The notes under the pieces: generated by a model | What the model saw: only the letters and a program-made list of their open reading frames with translations | Databases searched by the model: none | What the model was told of the DNA's origin: nothing | DNA from: CAVQNQ01 sp963714205 | GTDB lineage: Bacteria > Acidobacteriota > Terriglobia > Bryobacterales > Bryobacteraceae | Assembly (NCBI GenBank): GCA_963714205.1 | Contig: CAVQNQ010000002.1 | Span: forward strand, 434,001-498,000 | Reading direction: 5' to 3' | Length of the DNA: 64,000 bases | In this document: positions 9,701 through 18,078 of the stretch, one piece after another | How positions within the stretch are numbered: the stretch's first letter is position 1 | Layout of the letters: every line of letters starts with the position of its first letter | Translations under genes and position numbers: made by a program

Positions 9701-10812
9701 CCCTCGCCCGCCTGGAGGCTGAAGGACAGATTCTACGCGGCCATTTCACGGCGGGTGATACTGGCGAGCTGGAATGGTGCCATCGCCGCCTGCTGGCTCG
9801 CATTCACCGCCTCACCATCGGCCGGCTGCGGCGGGAGATCGAGCCGGTTGCCACGGCCGCTTATTTCGCGTTCCTGAATCGCTGGCAGCACCTCTTGGCC
9901 GGCCAGCAACTGCACGGCGTGGATGGCACGCTCCAGATCATCCGCCAGTTGCAGGGCTGCGAGTTTCCCGCCGCCGCCTGGGAAACCGAGGTCCTGCCGC
10001 AGCGCGTGGCGCGCTATAAGCCAGAGTACCTGGATCAGCTCTGCCTGGCCGGCGAAGTGAGCTGGGGACGCCTCTCGCCGCACCCCGCCTTCGAGCATGG
10101 CGAGCGCGCCGGCGACGATCGCCGGAGCCGCCGCGTACGGCCCACGCGCGTGGCCCCGCTGGCCATCTTTCTGCGCGAGGACGCCGCCTGGCTGCTGGCC
10201 ACGCCCCAGCCTTCGAGTCCGGATTCTCTCTCGCACCCGGCGCGCGCGGTGCTGGAGGCTCTCGAATCGCACGGCGCGGCCTTCTTCGCCGATCTGGCGC
10301 GCGCCACCGGACGCCTGGCCAGCGAAGTGGAGGATGCCCTCTGGGAATTGGTGGCGGCGGGCCTCGTGACGGCCGATGGCTTCGAGAATCTGCGTGCGCT
10401 GCTCGATCCCAAGCGGCGGCGCGGCGAGGGACGCGGCCGCCGCGCGCGCCCCAGGCATTCGCCGGGCCGCTGGGACCTGCTGCGCCACGGGAGGCCGCCG
10501 GGGGGCGGCGACTCGGAGATCTTCGCCCGGCAACTCCTGCTGCGCTGGGGAGTGGTCTTTCGCGATGCCGCCGCGCGCGAGCCGCTGGCGCCCGCCTGGC
10601 GCGACTTACTGGTGGAGTTGCGCCGCATGGAATCGCGCGGCGAAATCCGCGGCGGCAGATTCGTGGCCGCCTTCATCGGCGAGCAGTTTGCGCTGCCGGA
10701 GGCGCTCGACTTGCTGCGCGCCATCCGCCGCACCGGAGAGACCGCGCCGGCACCCGAAGGCCCAGGGCCTTGGGCAGCGCTGGCCGAGCCTGCTGAGGCG
10801 CTTACCGTCTGA
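6724..10812 (+). CDS. lhr: Lhr-type (large helicase-related) DEAD/DEAH-box helicase
   Basis: The product is an ATP-dependent superfamily 2 helicase of 1362 residues. The N-terminus has the Lhr opening FGSPTEPQARGWPEI, Walker A APTGSGKT, the DEIH Walker B box (IVDEIHAV), SAT motif III and the motif VI stretch QRIGRAGH. These are followed by the winged-helix and beta-rich Lhr core, then about 450 more residues including a basic arginine-rich linker near residue 1225. E. coli Lhr (about 1540 residues) has the same layout of Lhr core plus C-terminal extension. Lhr proteins translocate on single-stranded DNA and are linked to DNA repair. GTG start. Many alternative-frame openings across this gene are codon-bias shadows. 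Confidence 0.93.
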   Translation: MLPGFDPLVSEWFTTRFGSPTEPQARGWPEIHAGRDVLVCAPTGSGKTLAAFLISIDALVRQARRGELPDRTQVVYVSPLKALSNDVHKNLEVPLAEIAELARLRGVPLAPIRAALRTGDTPQWERQRMTRERPHILVTTPESLYILLTAAKSREMLGDVRTSIVDEIHAVADDKRGSHLALTLARLDRLVEQNGGARPQRIGLSATVRPLEDVAAFLADQASVIDIGHRRAMDLAVEVPRDELGPVASTEMWGEIYDRVAQLIREHRTTLVFVNTRRMSERMAHQLAERLGEHAVLPHHGSLSRALRLEAERRLKSGELRAVVATASLELGIDIGTVDLVCQIGSPRSIAVGVQRIGRAGHWVGALPKGRIFATTRDELVECAALVRAIRRGELDRLEIPRNALDILAQQMVAACASEDLSEDDLFALVRRAWPYRTLPRADFDAVLATLTEGISTSRGRTSAWLHRDAVNRRVRGRRGARMTAILSGGAIPDTSQFLVVAEPEGMTVGTVDEDFATESMSGDIFLLGTTSWRIRRIEAGRVRVENAKGAAPGIPFWRGEAPGRTRELSYEMATLREEIARTGTCPEECGLDRRGAEQAVEYARAGRAALGAMPGTTTVVAERFFDEAGGMQLILHAPFGARINRAWGLALRKRFCRSFNFELQAAATDNGIVISLGEQHSFPLEIVFEFLRPETVEEVLTQALLPSPMFTARWRWNASRALALPRYWGGRKVPPQIQRMRADDLLAAVFPDQAACAENLEGEIRIPDHPLVKETIGNCLHEAMDLDGLREVLGAIRDGRIRAVAIDTPEPSPLSHEILNSNPYAYLDDAPLEERRARAVQMRRALPADQAEAAGALDPEAIRQVAAEVWPPMRDPDELHEALLGLGVLPVEREPAAELFEPLESGRRSTTLIVDGRRFRVAAERLNLVRPVYPRAVFDPEIAAPAGSRAVPDSQEACAAEILRGWFECSGPLRASHLSHDLAMPPDLVAQALARLEAEGQILRGHFTAGDTGELEWCHRRLLARIHRLTIGRLRREIEPVATAAYFAFLNRWQHLLAGQQLHGVDGTLQIIRQLQGCEFPAAAWETEVLPQRVARYKPEYLDQLCLAGEVSWGRLSPHPAFEHGERAGDDRRSRRVRPTRVAPLAIFLREDAAWLLATPQPSSPDSLSHPARAVLEALESHGAAFFADLARATGRLASEVEDALWELVAAGLVTADGFENLRALLDPKRRRGEGRGRRARPRHSPGRWDLLRHGRPPGGGDSEIFARQLLLRWGVVFRDAAAREPLAPAWRDLLVELRRMESRGEIRGGRFVAAFIGEQFALPEALDLLRAIRRTGETAPAPEGPGPWAALAEPAEALTV

Positions 10813-10842
10813 AGACCGCGCTCCCGGCGAAGTGGTTCGGTT

Positions 10843-10864
10843 TACAATGTATGGTCTCTGGAGG
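10843..10864 (+). promoter_or_regulatory. -10 box and Shine-Dalgarno site deciding the next start
   Basis: TACAAT at 10843-10848 is followed by GGAGG at 10860-10864, seven bases before a GTG at 10872. An in-frame ATG at 10851 lies upstream of this ribosome site and probably at the transcription start, so the GTG is the better start. Confidence 0.55.
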
Positions 10865-10871
10865 AAAACAC

Positions 10872-11876
10872 GTGTCCGCCAAGTGGATTTTCAGCCTCAT
10901 TTTCGTGGCTCTGATAGCCGTCCTTTGCATAGCCCCCGCGGGTATGGCTCTGGAACGGCAGGATATCACTTTCAAAGTCTTTCAATTCCCCTCGAATTTG
11001 AAGCCGCGCATCGACGGCAATGCCGACGATTGGAAAATCGTCCCCGACGATTATGCCGTTACCATGGATCAGTTCATGGATACCGAGCAGGGCCATGGCC
11101 TCACCCATGATCCGAAGAAGATGGACGTGAAGATCAAGGTCGGCTGGGTCAAAGGCGAAAACCGCCTGTACTTCCTTTACGAGGCGTACAAAGGCTATTG
11201 GGATTTCTCCCTCCCGGGCTTGCACAACGATATCTTCGAAGTGGTCGTGGATGGCGATCTATCGGGCGGGCCGCTGATCGACCAGTATCACCGCGAACTC
11301 TTCATACCCGAAATCGTGGGGAAATCGGCGTCCGTTCTGGACCCGCGGATCGATCGCGAGACGGCCTCGCGGCAGACCCACGGCGTCACGGCCCAGAATT
11401 ATCACATCTTCACGCCGCCGGGTCCGGGCAAGAACTGGGCCATGGAGTGGGGCTGCCCGCAGTACGGGATCGATGAGCCTTATTCGGAGCACGCCTACAA
11501 TTACAGCTTCAAGCCGGGGGAATCCGGGAAGCTTACCCTGGAGTTCTACATCACTCCGTTCGACTATTCTGGTTGCGAAGGCCCGTGGCGCGCGCTGGAA
11601 ACCCAGTTGACGGAGAACAAGCTGATCGGGATGGGCTTGGGGCTGATCGACTGGGAGGGCGCGGACGCCAAGCAGCGCTACGCTTTCTGGAACATCTCGC
11701 ACCAGCAGTTCTGGTACGGCGACGCGTCTCTGCTGGTAGGCTTCAAGTTGATGCCGCTGGAGCCGCAGTTCCAAAACAGCGTGGAGCCCAAGTACCCCGT
11801 AGAGGGCGAGGGTGGCCCACCCCGTGGCAACGAGGGCGGGCGAGGCGGACGCGGCGAGAGGCCGCCCGCGAAGTAA
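10872..11876 (+). CDS. Secreted CBM9/DOMON-like carbohydrate- or ligand-binding protein
   Basis: The 334-residue product starts with a signal peptide (basic MSAKW, hydrophobic IFSLIFVALIAVLCI, cleavage near GMALE). The mature part begins with IDGNADDW, the typical opening of the CBM9-like/DOMON beta-sandwich family ('this is X plus W' in CBM9 proteins). It continues with alternating strands such as RLYFLYEAY and DIFEVVVDGD, where the acidic pair may bind calcium. The C-terminus is a low-complexity Gly/Arg/Glu tail of about 30 residues. No catalytic residues are recognised. Probably a periplasmic or surface-bound binding protein, ligand unknown. Confidence 0.65.
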   Translation: MSAKWIFSLIFVALIAVLCIAPAGMALERQDITFKVFQFPSNLKPRIDGNADDWKIVPDDYAVTMDQFMDTEQGHGLTHDPKKMDVKIKVGWVKGENRLYFLYEAYKGYWDFSLPGLHNDIFEVVVDGDLSGGPLIDQYHRELFIPEIVGKSASVLDPRIDRETASRQTHGVTAQNYHIFTPPGPGKNWAMEWGCPQYGIDEPYSEHAYNYSFKPGESGKLTLEFYITPFDYSGCEGPWRALETQLTENKLIGMGLGLIDWEGADAKQRYAFWNISHQQFWYGDASLLVGFKLMPLEPQFQNSVEPKYPVEGEGGPPRGNEGGRGGRGERPPAK

Positions 11877-11953
11877 CCCCTGCCCGAACTATTGGGTTTC
11901 CCGGGAGCGCGCCGCGATTTTTCCGTCTGTTAACCTGATACCGTAACGGTTTC

Positions 11954-14089
11954 ATGAAGGCCCCTAAGAAACGCGCCGCCGCGCGGCAGGCGAGCCAACC
12001 CCCGCCCAGGCCCCGAAGCCTGGCGCCGCGCCTGCGGCTATTGCTGGCGATGGGCGCGCTCGCCGCAGTGACGTTTCTGGCCTACTCGAACTCGTTCAGC
12101 GCCGGCTTCACTTTCGATAGCCAGGGCCTCATTCTGCAGGATCCGCGCGTTCACGAAGCCACCCCGCAGAACATCGGCCTGATTCTTCACCGGACTTACT
12201 GGTGGCCCTACGGCGAGAGCGGCCTCTATCGGCCCGTTACCACGCTCACCTATCTCTTCAACTACTCGATCCTCGGCAACGCCGACCAGCCCGCCGGCTA
12301 CCACTGGATCAATTTCCTGCTGCATTCCGGCAACGTCCTGCTGGTGTTCGCTCTCGCTCTGCGGCTGATGCGGAAATTATGGCCGGCGGTTTTCGTCGCT
12401 GCTGTCTGGGCCGTCCATCCCGTTCTGACCGAGTCCGTAACCAATATGGTCGGGCCGCGCCGACCTGCTGGCGGGCATGTCGTTGCTGAGCGGCTTCTGG
12501 ATGTACCTGAAGAGCGCCGGAAACCCAGGGCTGGCGCCGATGGGCCTGGCTGGCCGGCACTGATGGCCGTGACCACGGTGGGCGTGTTCTCCAAAGAAAG
12601 CGCGGTCACCATCCTGGGCGTGATCGTGCTTTACGAGCTGACCTGGTGGAAAGAGAGGAGGCAGCGGCCGGGCGCTTCTTGAGGGATGCCTGGCCATCTC
12701 ACCGGCTCTCGCAGCCATGTGGTACGCGCGGTCGGCCGTGTTCGCGAAGGTGCTGACGCCCGAGTTTCCGTTCTGCGATAACCCGCTCGTCGGCGCCGGC
12801 TTCTGGACGGCCAAGCTCACCGCCGTTAAGATCGTGGCCAGCGTATCTTCGGCTGCTGGTATGGCCCGCTCATCTCTCCTCCGATTACTCTTACGCGCAG
12901 ATCCCACTCGCAACCGGCAGCCTCGCGAGACTGGCTGGCGTGGGACCTGGTTGCCGCGGTGGCCGCCGCGGTGCTGCTGGCGTTCCGATTCAACCGCACC
13001 GTATTCTTCGTTGCCAGCGTGGCGTTCGTCACGTTCCTGCCTGCCTCCAACCTGCTCTTTCCCATCGGCACAATCATGGCGGAGCGCTTCCTCTACCTGC
13101 CGTCCCTCGCGCTCGCCGTCTGCGCCGTCCTGGCCCTGTACGCAATGGGCGGCCGGGCCCGCCTGGCCTGGCTGGCTCCCGTTACGCTGTGCCTGATCGT
13201 GGCCGCATTCACCGCGCGCACATGGGCTCGCAATTTCGACTGGCGGGACGACCTCAGCCTCATGACCGCCGCGGTTGAGACCTCGCCCAACAGTTACAAG
13301 GGTCACCTGGCGCTGGCGGCTGCGCTGTACGATTCCGACGCGACCCATGCCAATATCGGCCGCGTGATCGCCGAAGCGGATAAGAGCCTGGCGATTCTCG
13401 ACTCCGTGCCGGACTGGCACAACAATTTCGAAGCCTTTCGCAAGGTGAGCAGTTATTACATTACCAAAGGCGACTTACTGGCCGCGCCGGAAAGTTTGCG
13501 GGCTTACCACCAGGCGCTCGAGTTGCTGCTGCGCTCGAAGGCCATGATGACTGCAAGCTATGAAGCGTCTGGTGGCGACGGAGCGGGCGCGCGGTCCATG
13601 AAACTCCGCAACCCGATCAGGCCAAGTTTGCCGATCTCGAACGGTCGATTTCCGATGCCTACCTGAAATTGAACGACCCGTCGAAGGCGGTGGATCGGGC
13701 GGCTGCCGCACTGGAACTGGACCCGTTGAATCCCCAGACGTACTGGCAACTGGCTACCGCATATCTCGCCGCCGGCCGTGCCGACGAAGCCGCGGTCGCC
13801 CTGGTGCGAGGGCACGTTCGCGACGTCCGACCTCACTCTGAGACAGGACCTGCTGAGTCTCTACCGCCAAGGTCTCGATTCCAAGGGCTGCGCGACCATA
13901 CCGGGCCCCAGCGGCCCGGCGATAAACCCGTCGTGCGAAATCGTCCGCCGGCATACGTGCGCCGCCGCGGCTGCCGTAATCCCGCTGTATCTTCGTTTGC
14001 AGCGCCGGGACCTGGCTGAGCAACTGAATTATTCAGTATCGCGGGATTTCGATTGTCCAGCCGCCCGCTTGAATGAACTCTTGCGATAG
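11954..14089 (+). pseudogene. TMTC/DUF1736-like membrane glycosyltransferase with TPRs, broken by about seven frame changes
   Basis: Read across all three frames, one continuous ~700-residue TMTC-type protein emerges. It has a first membrane helix and luminal motif (AYSNSFSAGFTFDSQ), YRPVTTLTYLFNY, the HPVLTESV loop, more membrane helices (FFVASVAFVTFLPASNLLFP), and C-terminal TPR-like segments (AVDRAAAALELDP). The frame changes near 12455, 12555, 12668, 12840, 12932, 13590 and 13810. Between the breaks the protein sequence is well preserved with no in-frame stops, which means very recent decay or locally poor sequence. Apparent short ORFs here (11954-12682, 12959-13666, 13669-14019 and others) are pieces of this one gene. 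An intact relative lies at 24318-26222. Confidence 0.7.
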
Positions 14090-14130
14090 GGGCCCGGCCC
14101 GGCGGCCTGAGACAGTACCTCTCTAAATGG

Positions 14131-14177
14131 AAAAAGCTGCCACCCGCCGGCGCTCAGTCCGCCGGCAGGCGGCAGCT
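14131..14177 (-). terminator. Intrinsic terminator of the Oar-like receptor gene
   Basis: On the minus strand an interrupted GC-rich hairpin occupies 14177 to 14135, with outer arms AGCTGCC/GGCAGCT and an inner arm GCCGGC. It is followed directly by TTTTT, the classical arrangement. A second perfect 9-bp hairpin (AAGGGGCGG / CCGCCCCTT, 14197-14219) lies between it and the stop codon and may assist. Confidence 0.75.
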
Positions 14178-14232
14178 CAAGGAATACAGTCGCGGCAAGG
14201 GGCGGCGGATCCGCCCCTTTAGCGATTCAGTG

Positions 14233-17200
14233 CTACCAGGTTAGACGCGCAACAATCTGACCATTGCGCGTGGTCGGAATGGCTCCGCCGGTCTGAATGT
14301 TGGTGACGCTGGTGTTGATCCAGCCGAAGCCGGAAGTGGCCAGACCGGTGCTCGAGCTAATCACCTGCGCTAGCGTCGAAGGAGTGTTCGTCGGCGCGCT
14401 CAGGAAGTTGCGGTTGAATATGTTGAAGAACTCCGCGCGAATCGCGAAGGTGGCGCGCTCCTTGATGCGGAAAATTCTTCCAAGGCTCATGTTCTCCGCC
14501 GGCTGCCGCTGCCACCGGTAGTTGTTGTAATACGCTGCGCCGGTTCCAAATTGCCCGGTTGGGGGCTGGGTCCATGCGGCGGGGTTGAGAATGAACGTCT
14601 TGCTGGGGTCGAAGCAATGGCAGTTAGGGCTCTGCGTAAAGAACGCCTGGCCCGTAGGATCGGAGAACGTCATGTTCGATCCGACTGCGCGCGGTAGCAG
14701 CGCGCTCAGGTTGTTCGTGGCGTAGGGGGACTCGATCAACGCGCCGCTCTGGTAGCGGAGGCTTCCTCCTAAAGTCCAATCGCGCGTGACCCAGCTCACT
14801 ACCTTGTTCTGAATCGGCGCCTTCGGAATCGTGTAACTGAAGGCGGTGACGAACACGAACGGCAATGAAGAGGGGGACAGGCCCTTTTGGACGGGAAGAT
14901 TGTAGACATCGTTGGCGGCGACGCCTTCCGCGGTGGTCAGCTCCTTTTGCCAGGTGAAGGAGGATTGAGCGGTGAGGCCGTGCTTGAAGCGCTGCGTGAG
15001 CTTGGCCTGCAACGCATCATACCAACTGTTGCCCCGGGGGTCCCACTCGATCTTGATGTTGGTGAATTGCGGGAACGGGCGAAGCGCCTGCGCCAGCGTC
15101 GAGGCCAACGGGAAACCAGGATAAGGCACCTTGAACCCGGCGGCCTGCGGTATCCCGGAAGCGAAGGTCGATTTCAGCAGGGTGTCGTTGGCGGCGTTGT
15201 TGAGATTCAGGCCATTCGCGGCCAGGATTTGGTTCGTCAACCCGTTAATGTCAACGAGGTTGGTGGCCTGCAGCCACACGGCACGGTTGCCTACGTAAGC
15301 CGCCTCAGCCACCAGATCCTCGGTGATGGAGCGCTGGATTCCGATGTTCCATTGATTGATCCGCGGGGGCCTCCCGGCTTGGGGATCGATCCAGTAGGGT
15401 GGGGAGTTGAGCTGTCCGGGGAAGGGCACGATCCCGGCGCTCAGGGTCGCCGGATAGAGCTGCGCCTGGGTGTAGGGCAGGCCCTGCGTGAAGTTGGCGG
15501 CCGGCGTCCCGAAGCCCGGCGCGACCCACGAAATCGAGTTATAGCCGATGGATCCGCCGCCGAGAATCGACGTGTTGCTGATGTACGCGAAGGGGTCCGT
15601 GCCGCCGTAGGTGACGCCCCACCCGGCGCGGAATATGGTCTTGGATGTGATCTGGTAGGCCACGCCCAACCGCGGGCCGAACGCCTTGTTATAAATACTC
15701 GCGAAAGTGCAATTGCATCGCCCCGCGCCGTCGCCTTCGTAAATGGTTGCTCCCAGCAGTCCGACCGTGGGGTTCATCGTGGTGGGAGAGAACTCCGCCA
15801 GGCGCTGGTGGAATTCGTCCGCCGCGCCCTGGCGATCCCAGCGGATGCCGTAGGTGAAGGTCAGCTTGCGGCCGGCCTTCCAGGTATCCTGCGCGAAAAG
15901 CGACCAGGAGGTTTTCCGGAATTGGGGATCTTGCGGCGTCTGTACGGCGGCGCTGTCTGCCAACCCCAGCAGAAAACTCGCATACGAGTTTCCGAGGTTG
16001 GCGCCGCTAAGTTGACCGGCTTGAATATATGGCTCGGCCGTTTCGTTGTTACTGAAAGTCCAGATGCCCTGGGTGCCCCGGACGTTGCGGTCGCGATAGG
16101 CGTCGATGCGCCAGTCCGCCCCAACCTTAAAGCTGTGGTTGCCGGCAACGTAAGAGGTGTTCAGTACCGCGGTGGGTTTATCGATGGCGTACTTATTGGC
16201 GTTCGCCGGCCCCATGTTGAGCGACATGCCGTAGCCGCCCGTGGTCAAAGCAGTGAGGCGGGGGAATCCGGTCGCGGTGGTGGTTCCCGTGAAATTGTTC
16301 GGGATGCCGCCCACCAGGCCGAGCTGCCCCGGGGCGTCATACGCCAGCACGCTGCTGAGGGCTACGTCCGGATTGCGGTACAAGATGTAGCCGACTCCGG
16401 CATGGACGAGCAACCGCGGGGTAACGGTCCAGTCGTAGTTCAGGCGAATGGTCCGGTTGCGCTCGTACAGGATGCGCAACGCCGTGATCGGCGAGGGCAG
16501 CCCGTCGGGTGTGACGTACTGGTCGGTGCGGAACTCCGAGTAGTAGAACGCAACTCTCTGCGAGCTGTTGATGTTCTGGTCGATCTTGATGCTGGGGACG
16601 CTCTGCAAATCCGACGTGGGATAAGTCTGCTGCCAGTTGTTCACCAAAGCCGTATTGTTGGGTGTGGGGATGAACGCCTGAATCTTCGCCGCCTGCGAGG
16701 TGATCCGGCTCGCCGGAATCATATTGTTCGGGAACGGGCTGGTGACCGCCTGGCCGTTGACCGTTGTTTGGGACGCGGGATCGAAAATCATATTTCCCTG
16801 TATCGACGATCCCGTGGGGGTGGTGCCTACGACTGCGGGGGTCAGAATCGCGCTGAAATCTCCATTCCGCATCGCGGAAGTTGGCACGGTCTGGTAAACG
16901 CCGGAGATGTGCTGAAGCGCCTTGTAACCTTCCCAACTGAAGAAGAAGAAGGTCTTGTTGCGCCCATCGTAAACGTGGGGAATATACGCCGGGCCGCCCA
17001 CGCTGCCACCGAAATCGTTGCGCCGCACGGCGGGCCGGATCAAATGGCCAGCGCCATCGTTGGTGAATGGAACACCTGCGTTCAGATCGTCGTTGGCGAG
17101 GTATTCGTACAAGCTGCCATGGATACTGTTCGTGCCGGATTTCGAATTGAAATTGAACAGGCCGCCGACGACCTGCCCGAATTCCGGCGCGTAGTTGCTG

Positions 17201-17859
17201 GTCTGCAACGCAACCGCCTCGATGGATTCCACCGAGGGCTGCAATTCGTCGATGCCGCCGGCGCTGTTGGTATTGGTAGCTTCCTGGCCGTCGACCATCA
17301 TGGATTCCGTGCTGTTCGGCATACCGTTCACGCGGACGGTATTTTGTCCCGTGTTATTGGCGCCGGGCTCGTTCACGATGAACACGAACGGGCTGCGCAC
17401 GTATCCGCCGGCGATAACCGAAAAGTTGATGGGCAGGTTGCCGACCATCTCGCCCGACATGGCGTGGCTGACCTCGGCGTCCTCCGTCTTCAGCAAGGGA
17501 GCTTCCGCCGTGACGGTGATGGATTCACTGGCCGACCCAACTTGCAGAGTGATGTCTACGCGCTCGGTCTGGGCCACCTGCACGGCGACCCCGGATTGCA
17601 CGTATCGCTTGAAACCTTCCTTGGTGACCGTGACCTGGTAGGGTCCCGCGGCAAGGGAGGGTATGGTGTAGTTTCCGGTATCGGTGGTGGCGACCGTTGT
17701 CGCTATTCCAGTATCGGTATTTGTGATCGAGACTGTGGCAGCCGGCACTACAGCGCCGGCTTGGTCCGTAACGGTTCCCGTAATTGTGCCACGGTCGCTT
17801 TGAGCAAGGGCGGTCGCGAGAAGCATGAGACCACCCATAGCGATTGCCAAAATTCGCAT
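14233..17859 (-). CDS. Oar-like TonB-dependent outer-membrane receptor with carboxypeptidase-regulatory domain
   Basis: The product has 1208 residues: a signal peptide (MRILAIAMGGLMLLATALAQ), then a carboxypeptidase-regulatory-like beta-sandwich (about residues 23-105, opening GTITGTVTDQAGAVVPAA). A TonB plug follows (about 115-240, VTAEAPLLKTED, then NGMPNSTESMMVDG) and then a long beta-barrel rich in Tyr, Asn and Gly. This is the Oar/SusC-like architecture expanded in Acidobacteria for uptake of large nutrients. The minus-strand frame opens at 17898, but the ATG at 17859 follows AAAAGGGG and gives a clean signal peptide. It sits downstream of the glycosidase-cyclase-glycosidase block and has its own promoter, so it probably imports a product or substrate of those enzymes (inference). 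Confidence 0.88.
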   Translation of the reverse strand: MRILAIAMGGLMLLATALAQSDRGTITGTVTDQAGAVVPAATVSITNTDTGIATTVATTDTGNYTIPSLAAGPYQVTVTKEGFKRYVQSGVAVQVAQTERVDITLQVGSASESITVTAEAPLLKTEDAEVSHAMSGEMVGNLPINFSVIAGGYVRSPFVFIVNEPGANNTGQNTVRVNGMPNSTESMMVDGQEATNTNSAGGIDELQPSVESIEAVALQTSNYAPEFGQVVGGLFNFNSKSGTNSIHGSLYEYLANDDLNAGVPFTNDGAGHLIRPAVRRNDFGGSVGGPAYIPHVYDGRNKTFFFFSWEGYKALQHISGVYQTVPTSAMRNGDFSAILTPAVVGTTPTGSSIQGNMIFDPASQTTVNGQAVTSPFPNNMIPASRITSQAAKIQAFIPTPNNTALVNNWQQTYPTSDLQSVPSIKIDQNINSSQRVAFYYSEFRTDQYVTPDGLPSPITALRILYERNRTIRLNYDWTVTPRLLVHAGVGYILYRNPDVALSSVLAYDAPGQLGLVGGIPNNFTGTTTATGFPRLTALTTGGYGMSLNMGPANANKYAIDKPTAVLNTSYVAGNHSFKVGADWRIDAYRDRNVRGTQGIWTFSNNETAEPYIQAGQLSGANLGNSYASFLLGLADSAAVQTPQDPQFRKTSWSLFAQDTWKAGRKLTFTYGIRWDRQGAADEFHQRLAEFSPTTMNPTVGLLGATIYEGDGAGRCNCTFASIYNKAFGPRLGVAYQITSKTIFRAGWGVTYGGTDPFAYISNTSILGGGSIGYNSISWVAPGFGTPAANFTQGLPYTQAQLYPATLSAGIVPFPGQLNSPPYWIDPQAGRPPRINQWNIGIQRSITEDLVAEAAYVGNRAVWLQATNLVDINGLTNQILAANGLNLNNAANDTLLKSTFASGIPQAAGFKVPYPGFPLASTLAQALRPFPQFTNIKIEWDPRGNSWYDALQAKLTQRFKHGLTAQSSFTWQKELTTAEGVAANDVYNLPVQKGLSPSSLPFVFVTAFSYTIPKAPIQNKVVSWVTRDWTLGGSLRYQSGALIESPYATNNLSALLPRAVGSNMTFSDPTGQAFFTQSPNCHCFDPSKTFILNPAAWTQPPTGQFGTGAAYYNNYRWQRQPAENMSLGRIFRIKERATFAIRAEFFNIFNRNFLSAPTNTPSTLAQVISSSTGLATSGFGWINTSVTNIQTGGAIPTTRNGQIVARLTW

Positions 17860-17936
17860 TTTTGACCCCTTTTCACTCCAAACGTTGCCTCGGGGCAATG
17901 GCTCGCTGAACTAACGCAGCAAGACCCCGCAGACAT

Positions 17937-17985
17937 CCAAATCGGATTTGGAGCGAACATATCATGGTTTCCCACCCGAAGTCAA
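17937..17985 (-). promoter_or_regulatory. Promoter and operator-like palindrome for the receptor gene
   Basis: On the minus strand TTGACT (17985-17980) and TATGTT (17961-17956) are separated by 18 bases. Just downstream, across the expected start of transcription, lies the palindrome CCAAATC-G-GATTTGG (17937-17951). It has perfect 7-base arms and is a plausible repressor site. Confidence 0.5.
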
Positions 17986-18050
17986 CCACCAGTGGACCCC
18001 GGATATCCCCTTGGCGGCATTCGACTTGGAATGGCCGCGCTTACTTTCGA

Positions 18051-18078
18051 TCCAAAAAATAATGACACTTCGGTCATT
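18051..18078 (-). terminator. Intrinsic terminator overlapping the glycosidase stop codon
   Basis: On the minus strand AATGAC-CGAAGT-GTCATT forms a 6-bp stem and is followed by ATTATTTTTT. The left arm contains the TGA stop of the glycosidase gene. It separates the glycosidase operon from the receptor gene, which has its own promoter. Confidence 0.65.

Noticed and set aside
14887..17865. A 992-codon open frame on the plus strand
   Set aside because: It is antisense to the Oar-like receptor in a codon-bias shadow frame. The protein has no recognisable domain, and the receptor frame shows clear signal peptide, plug and barrel.
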